Both the position numbers and the translations under genes were made by a program. A stretch of DNA of 52,554 nucleotides. Source: Neisseriaceae bacterium (lineage in GTDB: Bacteria > Pseudomonadota > Gammaproteobacteria > Burkholderiales > UBA11063). Location of the stretch: contig RXJX01000023.1 in the NCBI GenBank assembly GCA_003963245.1, positions 1 to 52,554 of the forward strand. Reading direction: 5' to 3'. Numbering within the stretch: position 1 is the stretch's first letter; each line of letters begins with the position of its first letter. Below the pieces are notes generated by a model. That model was given only the letters and a program-made list of their open reading frames with translations, ran no database searches and had not been told where the DNA came from. Shown in pieces: positions 43,706 to 52,554 of the stretch.

Positions 43706-44022
43706 TGGGAATTTACACTAATACCAAAGAGCGTCTAGGCAAGATGTGGCGTAGTTACCGGACGGCTATCGCATTCCGTGATTTATTCAAAACGCCAGAT
43801 GGTGAGTTATCCAATGATGCAGAAATTGTTTTAAAAACTATTGCCAAGTTTTGCAATGCCGAATCAACCAGCATTAGATATGGGTTAAGTCAGGTGATCG
43901 ATCCATATCAAGTGGCTGTAAACGAGGGTCGGCGGCAGGTATATTTGATGATGTTGAAAAAAATCAATGTCAAAGATGAGCAGATTAATGATTTTTTTGA
44001 AAGGGAAGTCAGCGATGGCTAA
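43705..44022 (+). CDS. Bbp19-like phage protein
   Basis: The 105-aa protein (YRTAIAFRDLFKTPDGELSNDAEIVLKTIAKFCNAE is its core, split here by description) matches the Bbp19 family of Bordetella phage BPP-1-like podoviruses, encoded between portal and scaffold. Role unknown. It overlaps the portal gene and the 13-aa ORF. Confidence 0.75.
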   Translation: MGIYTNTKERLGKMWRSYRTAIAFRDLFKTPDGELSNDAEIVLKTIAKFCNAESTSIRYGLSQVIDPYQVAVNEGRRQVYLMMLKKINVKDEQINDFFEREVSDG

Positions 44023-44056
44023 AGGCAAATCTGGTGGTAAAAGACCTAAATGTTAA
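44015..44056 (+). CDS. possible 13-aa basic peptide
   Basis: MAKGKSGGKRPKC has a good ribosome site (AGGGAA 7 nt upstream) and overlaps the Bbp19-like stop by 8 nt. It is very basic with one Cys. Tiny Lys/Gly-rich peptides of this sort occur at this place in related phages, but translation is unproven. Confidence 0.3.
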   Translation: MAKGKSGGKRPKC

Positions 44057-44074
44057 TTTTTTGAGGATAAACAA

Positions 44075-44905
44075 ATGACAGATGTTAATCAAAATCCAGC
44101 CGGAATTGGTGGCGAAACCGGACAAGCAGCAACTCCACCCACAGCTAATGCAAGCGGTGGACAATCACAGGGTAACTGGTATGACTCAATTGCCGATGAG
44201 TCATTACGCAACTACGTGGCTGAACGCAAGTTTGGCGGCATTGAAGATGTAATCAAGGCGAACCAAAGCGCGTTAGCGTTACCTGGTGACGATGCCACAC
44301 CGGAGCAGCTAGCCGAGTTTTATACCAAGCTGGGCAGACCGGAAAAAGCCGAGGATTATGGTCTAAATGTTCCTGAAGGTGTTGATCCGCTTTTTAGTCA
44401 AGAAGCCGGTAAATGGATGCACGAATTAGGATTAAATAAAAAGCAAGCCGCTGGGCTTACTGACAAATGGAACGCATTCGCACAGGCTGCATATCAGAAG
44501 CAGGAAGCGGATTATCAACGCGATCAACAAGCGGCTGATTCTAAAATTAAAGAGCAGTACGGCAAAGATTACGACCAAGTTAAGGAGTTAGCAAGCCGAG
44601 CAATGCGCTTTATTATGCCGGACATCACCGAAGACAATCACTCGGAAACTTTTGCCAAAATCCAAGGCGCAATCGGTGCTGAGTCGGCATTTAATCTATT
44701 TGCTAAATTGGGGCGCGAGTTCTTTGCCGAGCACAAGTTTGCGGGGCAAAACGGCGGCACTACTGGTGTAATGACTAAAGAAGAAGCACAGGCGGCAATT
44801 AAAGCCAAGCAAAGTGACAAAGAGTGGTATCAGCGCTTTAAAAATGGCGATGCTGCCGCTGTTAGCGAGTGGAATCGCTTGCTAGAAAAAGCGCACGGTA
44901 AATAA
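44075..44905 (+). CDS. capsid scaffolding protein
   Basis: The 276-aa acidic helical protein lies directly before the capsid gene. Low-complexity N-terminus, then GVEDVIK-like and LPGDDATPEQLAEFYTKLGRPEKAEDYGL (split) typical of podovirus scaffolds, and a basic C-terminal helix (WNRLLEKAHGK) that would bind the capsid protein. It guides procapsid assembly and leaves before maturation. Confidence 0.85.
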   Translation: MTDVNQNPAGIGGETGQAATPPTANASGGQSQGNWYDSIADESLRNYVAERKFGGIEDVIKANQSALALPGDDATPEQLAEFYTKLGRPEKAEDYGLNVPEGVDPLFSQEAGKWMHELGLNKKQAAGLTDKWNAFAQAAYQKQEADYQRDQQAADSKIKEQYGKDYDQVKELASRAMRFIMPDITEDNHSETFAKIQGAIGAESAFNLFAKLGREFFAEHKFAGQNGGTTGVMTKEEAQAAIKAKQSDKEWYQRFKNGDAAAVSEWNRLLEKAHGK

Positions 44906-44907
44906 CC

Positions 44908-45081
44908 ATGGAAAACTTAAAGCTCGAAATATTTAAAACTATTTACCATCCGGGTAGGAAAGTCAGTGAAACCATTAGCGAGTGCAAACTTGCTATTGAG
45001 TGGATAACTGATGCTAATGACGGCAAACCGGATGGGCAACCAAAAAAGCCGTCAAGACAAGCAACAAAAACAGTTGACTGA
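44908..45081 (+). CDS. small hypothetical protein (57 aa)
   Basis: ORF MENLKLEIFKTIYHPGRKVS to GQPKKPSRQATKTVD, starting 2 nt after the scaffold stop and ending 23 nt before the capsid start. Helical core with a basic, Pro-rich tail. It fills the scaffold-capsid gap. Function unknown. Confidence 0.6.
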   Translation: MENLKLEIFKTIYHPGRKVSETISECKLAIEWITDANDGKPDGQPKKPSRQATKTVD

Positions 45082-45104
45082 TTTTCTATAAAGGAGTTTT
45101 TATC

Positions 45105-45995
45105 ATGTCAAGTTTTGATTTAGATTTAGCGGTATATAAGTACGGACAGAATGTACGCTTAGCGTTACAACAGACCGAAACCAAGCTGGCTGGTGCCGTA
45201 ATGGTACAACCGGCATCTGGTAAATTACAATCGGTAGAAGACCGCTTTGATTCTTTTGAAATGAGCGAAGTTATTGGTCGTGATGAAGATATTACGCCAC
45301 TCAATCCTGCAAATATCCGCCGCTGGATTCGTCCACGTTCGTATGATGGAGCGGTGCGAGTTGATCATTTTGATAAGTTGCGGCTATTGGAAGATCCAAT
45401 GTCGGCTTATGCCGCCTCAATGGTAGCGGCAATTAATCGCCGTAAGGACGATTCAATTATTGCTGGAATTTATGCTGATGCAATTATTGGTGAAGATGGT
45501 GGCAGTACCGTGGCGTTTGCTTCGGGGCAACAGTTAAATGTCAATGTTGGCGGTGGTGGTTCGGCAACAGGATTGAATGTTGAAAAAATCCTTAAAGCAA
45601 AACAATTGATGCAAGAGAACGACACTGATGAAATGGAAGAAACTTTCATGCTGATTTCACCTCTGCAACAATACAACTTGTTGCGCCAGCCTGAGGTGAT
45701 TAGTGGTGACTATGCTAACACCAAGGTATTGGGCGGTAAAGGTGAGGTGATTGAATTTGCTGGAGTTAAATTCATTATTTCCAATCGTATCCCGACCAAT
45801 GCGTCAAGTTATCGTCGTAATGTGATGTGGAAAAAATCCGGGCTTTGTCTTGGTGTGTGGGATGATATGACCATCGATGTATCACCGATAAAAACCAAGC
45901 GCGGGCAACCGTGGCAGATTTACGGCATGATTTCATTGGGTGGTACTCGTACCGATGAGAAAAAAGTTATTGAAATTCCATGCTCTGAAGCATGA
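45105..45995 (+). CDS. major capsid protein (Bbp17-like)
   Basis: The 296-aa protein is of the length and position of the BPP-1-type HK97-fold capsid protein. It contains WIRPRSYDGAVRVDHFDKLR, a GGGGSATGLNVEKILKAKQLM segment and the late KVLGGKGEVIEFAGVKFIISNRIP strand (split). AAAGGAG lies 10 nt upstream of the start, fitting high expression. Confidence 0.9.
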   Translation: MSSFDLDLAVYKYGQNVRLALQQTETKLAGAVMVQPASGKLQSVEDRFDSFEMSEVIGRDEDITPLNPANIRRWIRPRSYDGAVRVDHFDKLRLLEDPMSAYAASMVAAINRRKDDSIIAGIYADAIIGEDGGSTVAFASGQQLNVNVGGGGSATGLNVEKILKAKQLMQENDTDEMEETFMLISPLQQYNLLRQPEVISGDYANTKVLGGKGEVIEFAGVKFIISNRIPTNASSYRRNVMWKKSGLCLGVWDDMTIDVSPIKTKRGQPWQIYGMISLGGTRTDEKKVIEIPCSEA

Positions 45996-46016
45996 TTTTA
46001 GGAAAGGACATATATC

Positions 46017-46517
46017 ATGGGTGTAGTTAATACTAAATCAGGCAGCGTTACTAATTCCGATGCAGTGCCATTGGTCCGAAATAATGCTATTGTAAATGGT
46101 GGTCGATTAAGATGTGCTGTTGATTATGTGGCAGTTGCCGCAGCCGATGACGATACCAGTGTGTATCGTGTAATCCGCTTGCATTCAAACTGTCGTGTTG
46201 ATAGCTTGTTATTATATAACACAGCAATTACGGCTGGCACCAGCTACGATGTTGGTATCTACAAAACTGCTGCTGATGGTGGTGCAGTTGTTGATGCCGA
46301 TGCTTTTGGCAGTGCGGTAGATTTATCTAGCGCGCATTCGGGTACTGATGTTGCTTTTGAAGCGTTGGCGTTAACCAGTATTAAAAAAACTTTGTGGGAA
46401 GTAGCCGGGCTAAGTGCGGATCCTAATTGCTATTATGACATTGCTTTAACCGCCAATACTGTCGGAACTGCCGCTGGTACTATCGCTCTCAAAGCGTATT
46501 ACGTTACTAATAGTTAA
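46017..46517 (+). CDS. Bbp16-like capsid decoration (cement) protein
   Basis: The 166-aa beta-rich protein follows the capsid gene (VIRLHSNCRVDSLLLYNTAI, YDVGIYKTAADGGAVVDADAF). It fits the Bbp16 jelly-roll cement protein of BPP-1-like phages, which strengthens the shell. GGAAAGGA upstream is a strong ribosome site. Confidence 0.8.
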   Translation: MGVVNTKSGSVTNSDAVPLVRNNAIVNGGRLRCAVDYVAVAAADDDTSVYRVIRLHSNCRVDSLLLYNTAITAGTSYDVGIYKTAADGGAVVDADAFGSAVDLSSAHSGTDVAFEALALTSIKKTLWEVAGLSADPNCYYDIALTANTVGTAAGTIALKAYYVTNS

Positions 46518-46566
46518 CCCCTCAAGCCCGGCGATTGTATCAAAGGGCTTTTTAAGGAATTAAATC

Positions 46567-46845
46567 ATGGAACAAAAATTAATTAAATCAGTTCGGATTG
46601 AGCAATTAGATGCATTAATCGCAGCTTCAGAAGTTGAATTTATTCGAGTCTTTGAAACCTCAACGATTGCAGCAGTCAGGCTACCTAACGGCTACACGTT
46701 AATTGGGCATTCAGCTTGCGTTAGTTCGGAACTATTCAATAAAGAGATTGGCGAACAGATTGCCTTAGATAATGCGAAACAGCAGCTTTGGGCGCTGGAA
46801 GGTTATCAGTTAAAAACAGAGATGTTCAATAGTGGGGAGTTATAA
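46567..46845 (+). CDS. hypothetical virion-module protein (92 aa)
   Basis: Small alpha/beta protein (SVRIEQLDALIAASEVEFIRVF, NGYTLIGHSACV). It lies between the cement and tail-adaptor genes. Not recognised; AAGGAAT precedes the start. Confidence 0.65.
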   Translation: MEQKLIKSVRIEQLDALIAASEVEFIRVFETSTIAAVRLPNGYTLIGHSACVSSELFNKEIGEQIALDNAKQQLWALEGYQLKTEMFNSGEL

Positions 46846-46847
46846 CT

Positions 46848-47045
46848 ATGGCTACAAAAATATTATCAATTAACGTTCCGGATAATTATAGCGCGATTAC
46901 TGTTGCTACAGGATCGGCAACAACAGCAGCACTGGAATTAACCTACGATCTAACAAAAGTAACCAGTAAGGCGCAGTTATTGAAAATGCTGGAAAATTTA
47001 GAGCAGAGAATTGTTCTGGATAATTTTCCACCAGCAAATACTTAG
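46848..47045 (+). CDS. hypothetical virion-module protein (65 aa)
   Basis: 65 aa, beh beta-rich start (ILSINVPDNYSAITVATGSA) then a helical end (AQLLKMLENLEQRIVL). It starts 2 nt after the previous stop. Not recognised. Confidence 0.6.
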   Translation: MATKILSINVPDNYSAITVATGSATTAALELTYDLTKVTSKAQLLKMLENLEQRIVLDNFPPANT

Positions 47046-47054
47046 GATTAAATC

Positions 47055-47654
47055 ATGGCAAACCAAATCGAGATAGTTAATCTAGCGCTAATCAAGCTCG
47101 GCGCTATTAAGATAACCTCAATGGGTGATGATGTCAAAGAAGCGCGAACAATGTCAGCCGCGTGGGGAATTGCGCGTGATTCACTATTGCGGACGTATAA
47201 CTGGCGCTTTGCTATTGCCCGGGCTTCATTAGCAGCATTGGTTGACACTCCGACATGGGGTTATGATTATCAATATCAATTACCTGCTGATTATCTGCGG
47301 TTAGTGCAAGTTAATGACTATTTTGTCAATATTAATAGCCCGCTATATCTTGGTGATACCAATGAATTATATATGCTTGAATCCGGCAAAATTTTAACCA
47401 ACTTGTCGGCGCCGCTAAAAGTTCGTTATATTCGGCGGGTTGAAGATACTAATGATTTTGATCCATGTTTTGCTAATCTACTGGCTACAAGTTTGGCGGC
47501 GCAATGCTGTAATGATATTAGCGACAGCGGTTCGCTAAAACAGTCACTAATGGATGAAGTGAAATTACTGCAACGACAAGCGTTAAAAGCCAATGCTATT
47601 GAAACAGCCTCACAAGCATTGCCGGATACTAGCTTTATCACTGCGAGGTTATAG
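47055..47654 (+). CDS. tail tubular protein A / adaptor (gp11-like)
   Basis: The 199-aa adaptor ring protein joins portal to nozzle in T7-like phages. Typical are IEIVNLALIKLGAIKITSM, WGIARDSLLRTYNWRFAIARA (split), and LPADYLRLVQVNDYF. It is followed by the nozzle gene after 2 nt. Confidence 0.88.
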   Translation: MANQIEIVNLALIKLGAIKITSMGDDVKEARTMSAAWGIARDSLLRTYNWRFAIARASLAALVDTPTWGYDYQYQLPADYLRLVQVNDYFVNINSPLYLGDTNELYMLESGKILTNLSAPLKVRYIRRVEDTNDFDPCFANLLATSLAAQCCNDISDSGSLKQSLMDEVKLLQRQALKANAIETASQALPDTSFITARL

Positions 47655-47656
47655 AT

Positions 47657-49909
47657 ATGGCAAAAGTCGCAGGAATCAAAAACTCATTCAATGCCGGTGA
47701 ACTATCACCATTGTTAGCAGGTCGGACTGATATTGCCAAATATGCTTCCGGTTGTAGCGAAATGACTAATTTTATTCCTACTGTTCAAGGCGCAGCTATT
47801 CGTCGTCCTGGCACTAGGTTTGTTGCAGAAGTTAAAGATAGCTCTAAACGGGTGTGGCTAGCACGCTTTCAGTTTAACTATCAACAGTCATTCATATTAG
47901 AATTTGGCGACCAGTATATCCGGTTTTATCACAATCACGGTCAGCTATTATCTGGCGACGTACCGTATGAAATTTCAACCCCATATGTGTTGACTGACTT
48001 AACTAATCCAGATGGCAGCTTTGCATTGTCTATGGTGCAGTCTGGTGATGTGATCTATATTGCCCATCGTAAATATGCACCGCGTAAATTAAGCCGAATT
48101 AGTAATACTAGCTGGACATTGACAGCATTGGAAATTACGACTGGCCCATTCAAACAAAATAATACTGATAAAACTGTCACGGTTACAGCTGATTCATTGG
48201 TTATGTATATTGGCTCAACCTTTGCTGAATATTCAACTACTCTGACAGCTTCAAGCGAAATATTTTCTGCAAGCATGGTTGGCGAAATATTCCAAATTGA
48301 ATTAACTTCGGATGGAAAAATTAAACCGTGGGCAGCAACTAAGTCGGTGGCGTTAAGTGATTTGTGTAGAAATGAACTAAAATATTATGGCGTGAATGAG
48401 GTTACTGATGCTGGTTCAGATAGTATATATAAAACTGGATATGTCAGTCCTGCGCACACTTATGGTGGTAGATTCGATGGTGACGAAGTAAGTTGGTGGT
48501 ATTTGGCTGATCAAGTTGGCGTGTGCAAAATAACTGCATACATTAGCGCTACTGAAGTTGAGGCGACGGTTATTCGGCAAATAATGCCGGTAACCACTAC
48601 TACTACAACCCAGACTTGGGCATGGAGCAAAGCATACTGGAATACTACGGACGGTTATCCAAGTCACGTAACTTTATTCCGTGAACGATTGGTTTTTGCT
48701 CGCGACACCACGGTATGGTTTTCCGTTGCTGGTGATTATGAGAATTTCTCGGCGAAAGAATTCGGCGAAATCTTAGACGATAGCGCGATCACGTCACAGG
48801 TTCCATTTGATTCGACGGCGCAGATTACCTATCTTATTAGCACTAAATCAGGATTACTGATTGGATCTACTGACGGCGAAGCGTTAATCAGTGAGGGTAG
48901 TAGCGGTCAACCATTCAGCCCTACTAATTACAAAGCAGTCAATACTTCATCATATGGCAGCCGCGGAGTTGCGCCGATTAAAGTGGACAGCGCGGTTTTA
49001 TTCGTTCAGAAATCCGGCAAAAAGTTGCGTGAAGCACAATATGATTTCAATACTGACAATATTATTGCTGCCGATGTAACCCTGCTTGCGGAGCATATCA
49101 CCGGCGACGGTATTATTGACATGGCTTTCCATAAAGAACCGTACTCAGTGCTGTGGTGTGCGCGTGCTGATGGCGTATTGTTAGGATTTACGTATAATAA
49201 AATGCAGGAAGTTACCGGATGGCATAAACATCAACTTGGCGGAGATGGGATTGTCGAAGCGGTACAGGTTATTCCGCGCTACAATGGCATACAGGATGAC
49301 CTGTGGTTAGTTGTCCGCCGGACAATCAATGGTACAACTAAGCGCTATATCGAGTACATGGAAGCCGATTATACAACTGGTGACGCCCAAGAAGACTGTT
49401 ACTATGTTGACTGTGGCGCAACCTATTCGGGAGCTGCTACAACTACTATCAGCAACTTGAATTGGCTGGAAGGTGAAACCGTTCGAGTACTAAATAACGG
49501 AGCTAGTGAGGCTGATAAAACTGTATCTGGTGGAGTTATCACGCTGCAATCATCAACAACTAAAGCGCAAATTGGATTACCTTATACGCCGATTCTAACT
49601 ACAATGAAATTTGAGGGTGGTAGTCAAAACGGCACCTCGCAAGGCAAAACCAAGCGAGTGAGTAAAATTATTGTTCGGTTACTAAATTCATTGGGGGTGA
49701 AAGTTGGCAGCAGTGGAAAATACTATTCGCTGGATTTGCGCTCACCAAATACGCCGATGGATACGCCTAACCCGCTTTTAACCGGAGATATTATCAGCTC
49801 TCCAGATTCCGGATATGAAACCGATGCACAGATTAGTATAACTTCGGATTATGCTTATCCGATTACATTAATTGCAATTATGATGGATGTAAATACTCAT
49901 GACCGCTAG
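47657..49909 (+). CDS. tail nozzle protein (tail tubular protein B, gp12-like)
   Basis: The 750-aa beta-rich protein opens with GIKNSFNAGELSPLLAGRTD and FIPTVQGAAIRRPGTRFV, diagnostic of podovirus nozzle proteins. The mid region SHVTLFRERLVFARDTTVWFS is also typical. It forms the lower tail tube through which DNA leaves. It overlaps the next gene by 11 nt. Confidence 0.9.
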   Translation: MAKVAGIKNSFNAGELSPLLAGRTDIAKYASGCSEMTNFIPTVQGAAIRRPGTRFVAEVKDSSKRVWLARFQFNYQQSFILEFGDQYIRFYHNHGQLLSGDVPYEISTPYVLTDLTNPDGSFALSMVQSGDVIYIAHRKYAPRKLSRISNTSWTLTALEITTGPFKQNNTDKTVTVTADSLVMYIGSTFAEYSTTLTASSEIFSASMVGEIFQIELTSDGKIKPWAATKSVALSDLCRNELKYYGVNEVTDAGSDSIYKTGYVSPAHTYGGRFDGDEVSWWYLADQVGVCKITAYISATEVEATVIRQIMPVTTTTTTQTWAWSKAYWNTTDGYPSHVTLFRERLVFARDTTVWFSVAGDYENFSAKEFGEILDDSAITSQVPFDSTAQITYLISTKSGLLIGSTDGEALISEGSSGQPFSPTNYKAVNTSSYGSRGVAPIKVDSAVLFVQKSGKKLREAQYDFNTDNIIAADVTLLAEHITGDGIIDMAFHKEPYSVLWCARADGVLLGFTYNKMQEVTGWHKHQLGGDGIVEAVQVIPRYNGIQDDLWLVVRRTINGTTKRYIEYMEADYTTGDAQEDCYYVDCGATYSGAATTTISNLNWLEGETVRVLNNGASEADKTVSGGVITLQSSTTKAQIGLPYTPILTTMKFEGGSQNGTSQGKTKRVSKIIVRLLNSLGVKVGSSGKYYSLDLRSPNTPMDTPNPLLTGDIISSPDSGYETDAQISITSDYAYPITLIAIMMDVNTHDR

Positions 49910-50327
49910 AATACAGAAGTTTGAATTTTCACATCTTGAACAGATGGAAATACAAAAAAATCAGGAGCATGTTAATAACTGGCTGAACCCGTTGGATTAT
50001 GTAGGCTTGAATGGTTGGACATTGTTTGTCGATGACAAGCCAATATTTTGTGCGGGATTGTTTAAAATGTACGGCAAGCGTTATGTAGCTTGGTCATTGA
50101 TTGCATGGAATTGCGGGTGCTATTTTCGCAGAATTATGCGAGTTATCAATCGTTATTTACGGATGTTTTATCAGGGTTGCCGAATTGAGTGTACTTGTGA
50201 TGTTAACTTTAAACAGGCACACCGCTTTGCGGAAATGTTAGGTTTTAAACTGGAAGCGCCACTAATGCGACAGTATGAAGTTGATGGGCGCGATAGTTGT
50301 TTATATGCAATGATAGTAGGGGGGTAA
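49899..50327 (+). CDS. internal virion protein A-like (GNAT-fold) protein
   Basis: The 142-aa protein looks like the acyltransferase-fold internal virion protein gp13 class: RIECTCDVNFKQAHRFAEMLGFKLEAPLMRQYEVDG (split) is the GNAT-like end, and WTLFVDDKPIFCAGLF the central strands. It is Cys-rich. Catalytic activity is doubtful. Position after the nozzle supports a virion assembly role. Confidence 0.65.
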   Translation: MTARIQKFEFSHLEQMEIQKNQEHVNNWLNPLDYVGLNGWTLFVDDKPIFCAGLFKMYGKRYVAWSLIAWNCGCYFRRIMRVINRYLRMFYQGCRIECTCDVNFKQAHRFAEMLGFKLEAPLMRQYEVDGRDSCLYAMIVGG

Positions 50328-50328
50328 T

Positions 50329-50883
50329 ATGGCTGATCCAATATCACTAACGCTGATGGGGATAGGCACGGCACTAGGTGCGGTATCATCTATCGGCTCG
50401 GCACAAAGTCAAGCCGCACAATTGCAAGCACAGGCAAATGCCCAGAATTATAATGCCCAGCTATATCAGCAGCAAGCGCAGCAAACCATGGCACAAGCCA
50501 ACGAACAAGCCAACGTGCAGCAGCGACGGGCTAAGGCAGCAATGGCAAGTCAGCGGGCAAGCACAGCACAATCCGGATTAGGGTTTGAGGGTACTGGCGG
50601 AGATTTAATTAATCAATCTGCTATTTCGGCAGAGCTTGACCGACAGAATATTCTATACAATGGTATTCTAAATGCACAAGGATTGCAATCCCAAGCTGAA
50701 CAGTCAACCTATGCGGCACAGGTAGCGCAGAGCAATATTACTCCAACGGTAGCCGGTGGCTATCTGTCTGCTGGTGGCAATATCTTATCAGGAGTTGCTT
50801 ACGGTATGGATAAATATCGCGGAATGACTAAAGCCAGTGGTGGATATTTTAATCCAAATGCTTTATCGGTTAGTACGTTTTAA
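50329..50883 (+). CDS. internal virion protein B-like (gp14-like)
   Basis: The 184-aa protein has a hydrophobic Gly/Ala-rich start (LTLMGIGTALGAVSSIGSAQSQ) followed by a Gln/Ala-rich coil, as in T7 gp14-like ejection proteins, which enter the outer membrane on infection. It ends KASGGYFNPNALSVSTF. It lies 10 nt before the transglycosylase gene. Confidence 0.8.
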   Translation: MADPISLTLMGIGTALGAVSSIGSAQSQAAQLQAQANAQNYNAQLYQQQAQQTMAQANEQANVQQRRAKAAMASQRASTAQSGLGFEGTGGDLINQSAISAELDRQNILYNGILNAQGLQSQAEQSTYAAQVAQSNITPTVAGGYLSAGGNILSGVAYGMDKYRGMTKASGGYFNPNALSVSTF

Positions 50884-50892
50884 GAGGTAGCA

Positions 50893-52554
50893 ATGAATAT
50901 CCCAATATATACACAAGCGACTACAGTTAACAATCTCGGCAATATCGCACCTGCCAGCACTCCGCAAGTTACCACTGCCGGTTATCAGGGATTGGCACAG
51001 GCAGGGCAAAGTTTGACTCAGGTTGGAGCACAGCAAGCTGATAATGTAATCACCAAGCAAGCGGAGCAGACCCAGCGAGCACAGGAAGCGGCTACAGTGA
51101 ATGCGTTCAACACCACGACTCAAGCACATCTAGAAATTGCCAAACAATGGCAGGATATTCAAAATAGTGCCACTGGTGCAGCAACTGGAAGCACTGACCA
51201 GATATTATCTTCTATTGCTGATAAACGCAAATCCTTACTCGAAGCCAACACCGATCCTATTGCACAACGATTAATTACTCATGAGTTTACGCAGATGGAG
51301 CGGCAATATGGTATGCAAGGTCTTGATTTTGAAAATAAAATGTTTACCAATTACAAAGCTAATGAAGTAACGCAAACAGCGCAAAATCTAACTAATTTAG
51401 TTTATCAAGACCCTAACCAGTACGCAGCAAGCATGGCAAGAATGAATGCCGCAATTGATTCTAGCGGATTACCCGAACCGCTGCGGATGAAGCAAAAAGA
51501 GATGTATAAAGAGCAGATTGATAAAGCCTGGCTAAATAATATGCTTAACAATAATCCACGAGCTGGACTGAACATGATTGACCCTGCACTTGGGAAACTG
51601 CCAGAAGGTAGTATCCAATCTCAAGTGTCCGATACGGCACGTAAAGCTGGGTTAGATCCACTCTATGCGCTGTCAGTAACTGGTATTGAGTCAGGTTTTG
51701 ACACCTCGGCAAAAAGCAAGACCTCATCCGCTAGTGGATTGGTACAGATGACTTCTGACACTCGTAAGCAATTAGGATTACCAGAAAACGCAACCCTAGA
51801 ACAACAAATGCGAGCGTTTACCCAGCTAACTAATAGCAACCGGTTGCAACTATCAGGCTCGCTGGGACATGAACCAACCGATACCCAGCTATATTTAGCC
51901 CATCATTTCGGTGCTACCGGTGCTGCTGAAATATTGCAGGCAGACCACAACACTCCAATAAATCAGGTGGTATCAGATAAAGTCATGAAAGCCAACAGCT
52001 ATCTGGCCGGAAAAACTGTCGGGCAGGTGATTGACATCAATGCTAAAAAATACAATAGCGAACGCGCTAAGTACATTGATAAAGAACAACAGGCGGTTAA
52101 TCAAAGTAGCCCTATCAACAATATGCCAGCTGAATTATTGGCGCAATATCGCGGTAAGTTTGAACAGGCTGTGGAAACACAGCAGCAAGTTCAAGCAGTA
52201 AATATTGCTGGAATGGTTAAAGATCATGAGGCAATGGCCATGAACGGTAATATGAATTTTACCCCAGCAAGTTTTGAGCAGTTTAGTGCCATGTATCCAA
52301 AAGAACCTGAAAAAGCTACACGAGCTTATCAAGACTATACCAACACAATTCAACTTGGTAAAGATATTAATTCTGTTAATGCGCTCACCCCAGATCAAGA
52401 AGCTAAACTATATAGCAGTTATACACCTAATTCAGAATTTGGCTATGCTGGCAACTTAGAAAAACAGCAAATACTAGGCAAGGCTATACAAATTAAACAC
52501 CAGCAACTAACAGAAGACCCCGCTGCATGGGTGTTAAAGAACGATCCGGGGATT
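50893..52554 (+). CDS. internal virion lytic transglycosylase, partial (runs off the window)
   Basis: 554 codons are open from the ATG at 50893 (GAGGTAG upstream) to the window edge with no stop, so the C-terminus is missing. After an Ala/Gln/Thr-rich N-terminus, an SLT domain is visible at about 255-380 with the probable catalytic Glu E266 (TGIESGFDTSAKSK) and SASGLVQMT. Such ejected proteins open the peptidoglycan layer for DNA entry, like T7 gp16. Full-length relatives often exceed 1000 residues. Confidence 0.85.
   Translation, partial: MNIPIYTQATTVNNLGNIAPASTPQVTTAGYQGLAQAGQSLTQVGAQQADNVITKQAEQTQRAQEAATVNAFNTTTQAHLEIAKQWQDIQNSATGAATGSTDQILSSIADKRKSLLEANTDPIAQRLITHEFTQMERQYGMQGLDFENKMFTNYKANEVTQTAQNLTNLVYQDPNQYAASMARMNAAIDSSGLPEPLRMKQKEMYKEQIDKAWLNNMLNNNPRAGLNMIDPALGKLPEGSIQSQVSDTARKAGLDPLYALSVTGIESGFDTSAKSKTSSASGLVQMTSDTRKQLGLPENATLEQQMRAFTQLTNSNRLQLSGSLGHEPTDTQLYLAHHFGATGAAEILQADHNTPINQVVSDKVMKANSYLAGKTVGQVIDINAKKYNSERAKYIDKEQQAVNQSSPINNMPAELLAQYRGKFEQAVETQQQVQAVNIAGMVKDHEAMAMNGNMNFTPASFEQFSAMYPKEPEKATRAYQDYTNTIQLGKDINSVNALTPDQEAKLYSSYTPNSEFGYAGNLEKQQILGKAIQIKHQQLTEDPAAWVLKNDPGI

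Overview
The window is AT-rich Gram-negative DNA. RatA, RnfH, UbiG, UbiK, TolQ, ComM, RpsU and a Neisseria-like type II-C CRISPR-Cas9 locus together suggest a betaproteobacterium, most likely a low-GC member of the Neisseriales. That placement is inferred from gene content, not from a marker-gene tree.

Left part (1-24,960), chromosome. A lipoprotein with four aspartic-protease-like D-S/T-G motifs (459-2402) ends where a small CRISPR array begins. The array has 7 full repeats of 36 nt, 6 spacers of 30 nt, and an extra eroded half-repeat at its 5' end. A tracrRNA gene lies between the array and cas2 on the same strand as the array. cas2, cas1 and cas9 face it from the other strand. A long leftward chain of housekeeping genes follows: dacB, rnfH, ratA, ubiG, tolQ, recX, recA, a PCMT-like methyltransferase, dsbA, a SPOR protein, comM, ubiK and rpsU. 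A rightward permease and lytic transglycosylase, a leftward aromatic amino acid transporter, then rightward uvrD and hemL lead up to tRNA-Ala(GGC).

Right part (about 24,960 to the end), an integrated temperate phage whose right end lies outside the window. The integrase and excisionase sit next to the tRNA, which marks the probable attachment site. A leftward early operon holds RecT, a Cas4-like PD-(D/E)XK nuclease, a DUF1351 protein and many small, translationally coupled ORFs. An S24-type CI repressor and two palindromic operators form the switch. A rightward operon carries a replication protein, RusA and both terminase subunits. It is followed by a BPP-1/T7-like podovirus head-tail module: portal, Bbp19-like, scaffold, capsid, Bbp16-like, tail adaptor, tail nozzle and internal virion proteins. 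The last of these, a lytic transglycosylase, runs off the edge.

Points most worth attention: (a) the CRISPR array appears to carry Neisseria-style promoters inside each repeat, and the eroded first repeat keeps only that promoter-like end; (b) the CRISPR-adjacent lipoprotein looks like a tandem duplication of a two-lobed aspartyl-protease-like unit; (c) the prophage has an orphan promoter-terminator unit that could be a small RNA, and a nested stem-loop ahead of its replication operon; (d) several tiny unannotated ORFs are coupled into the phage operons.
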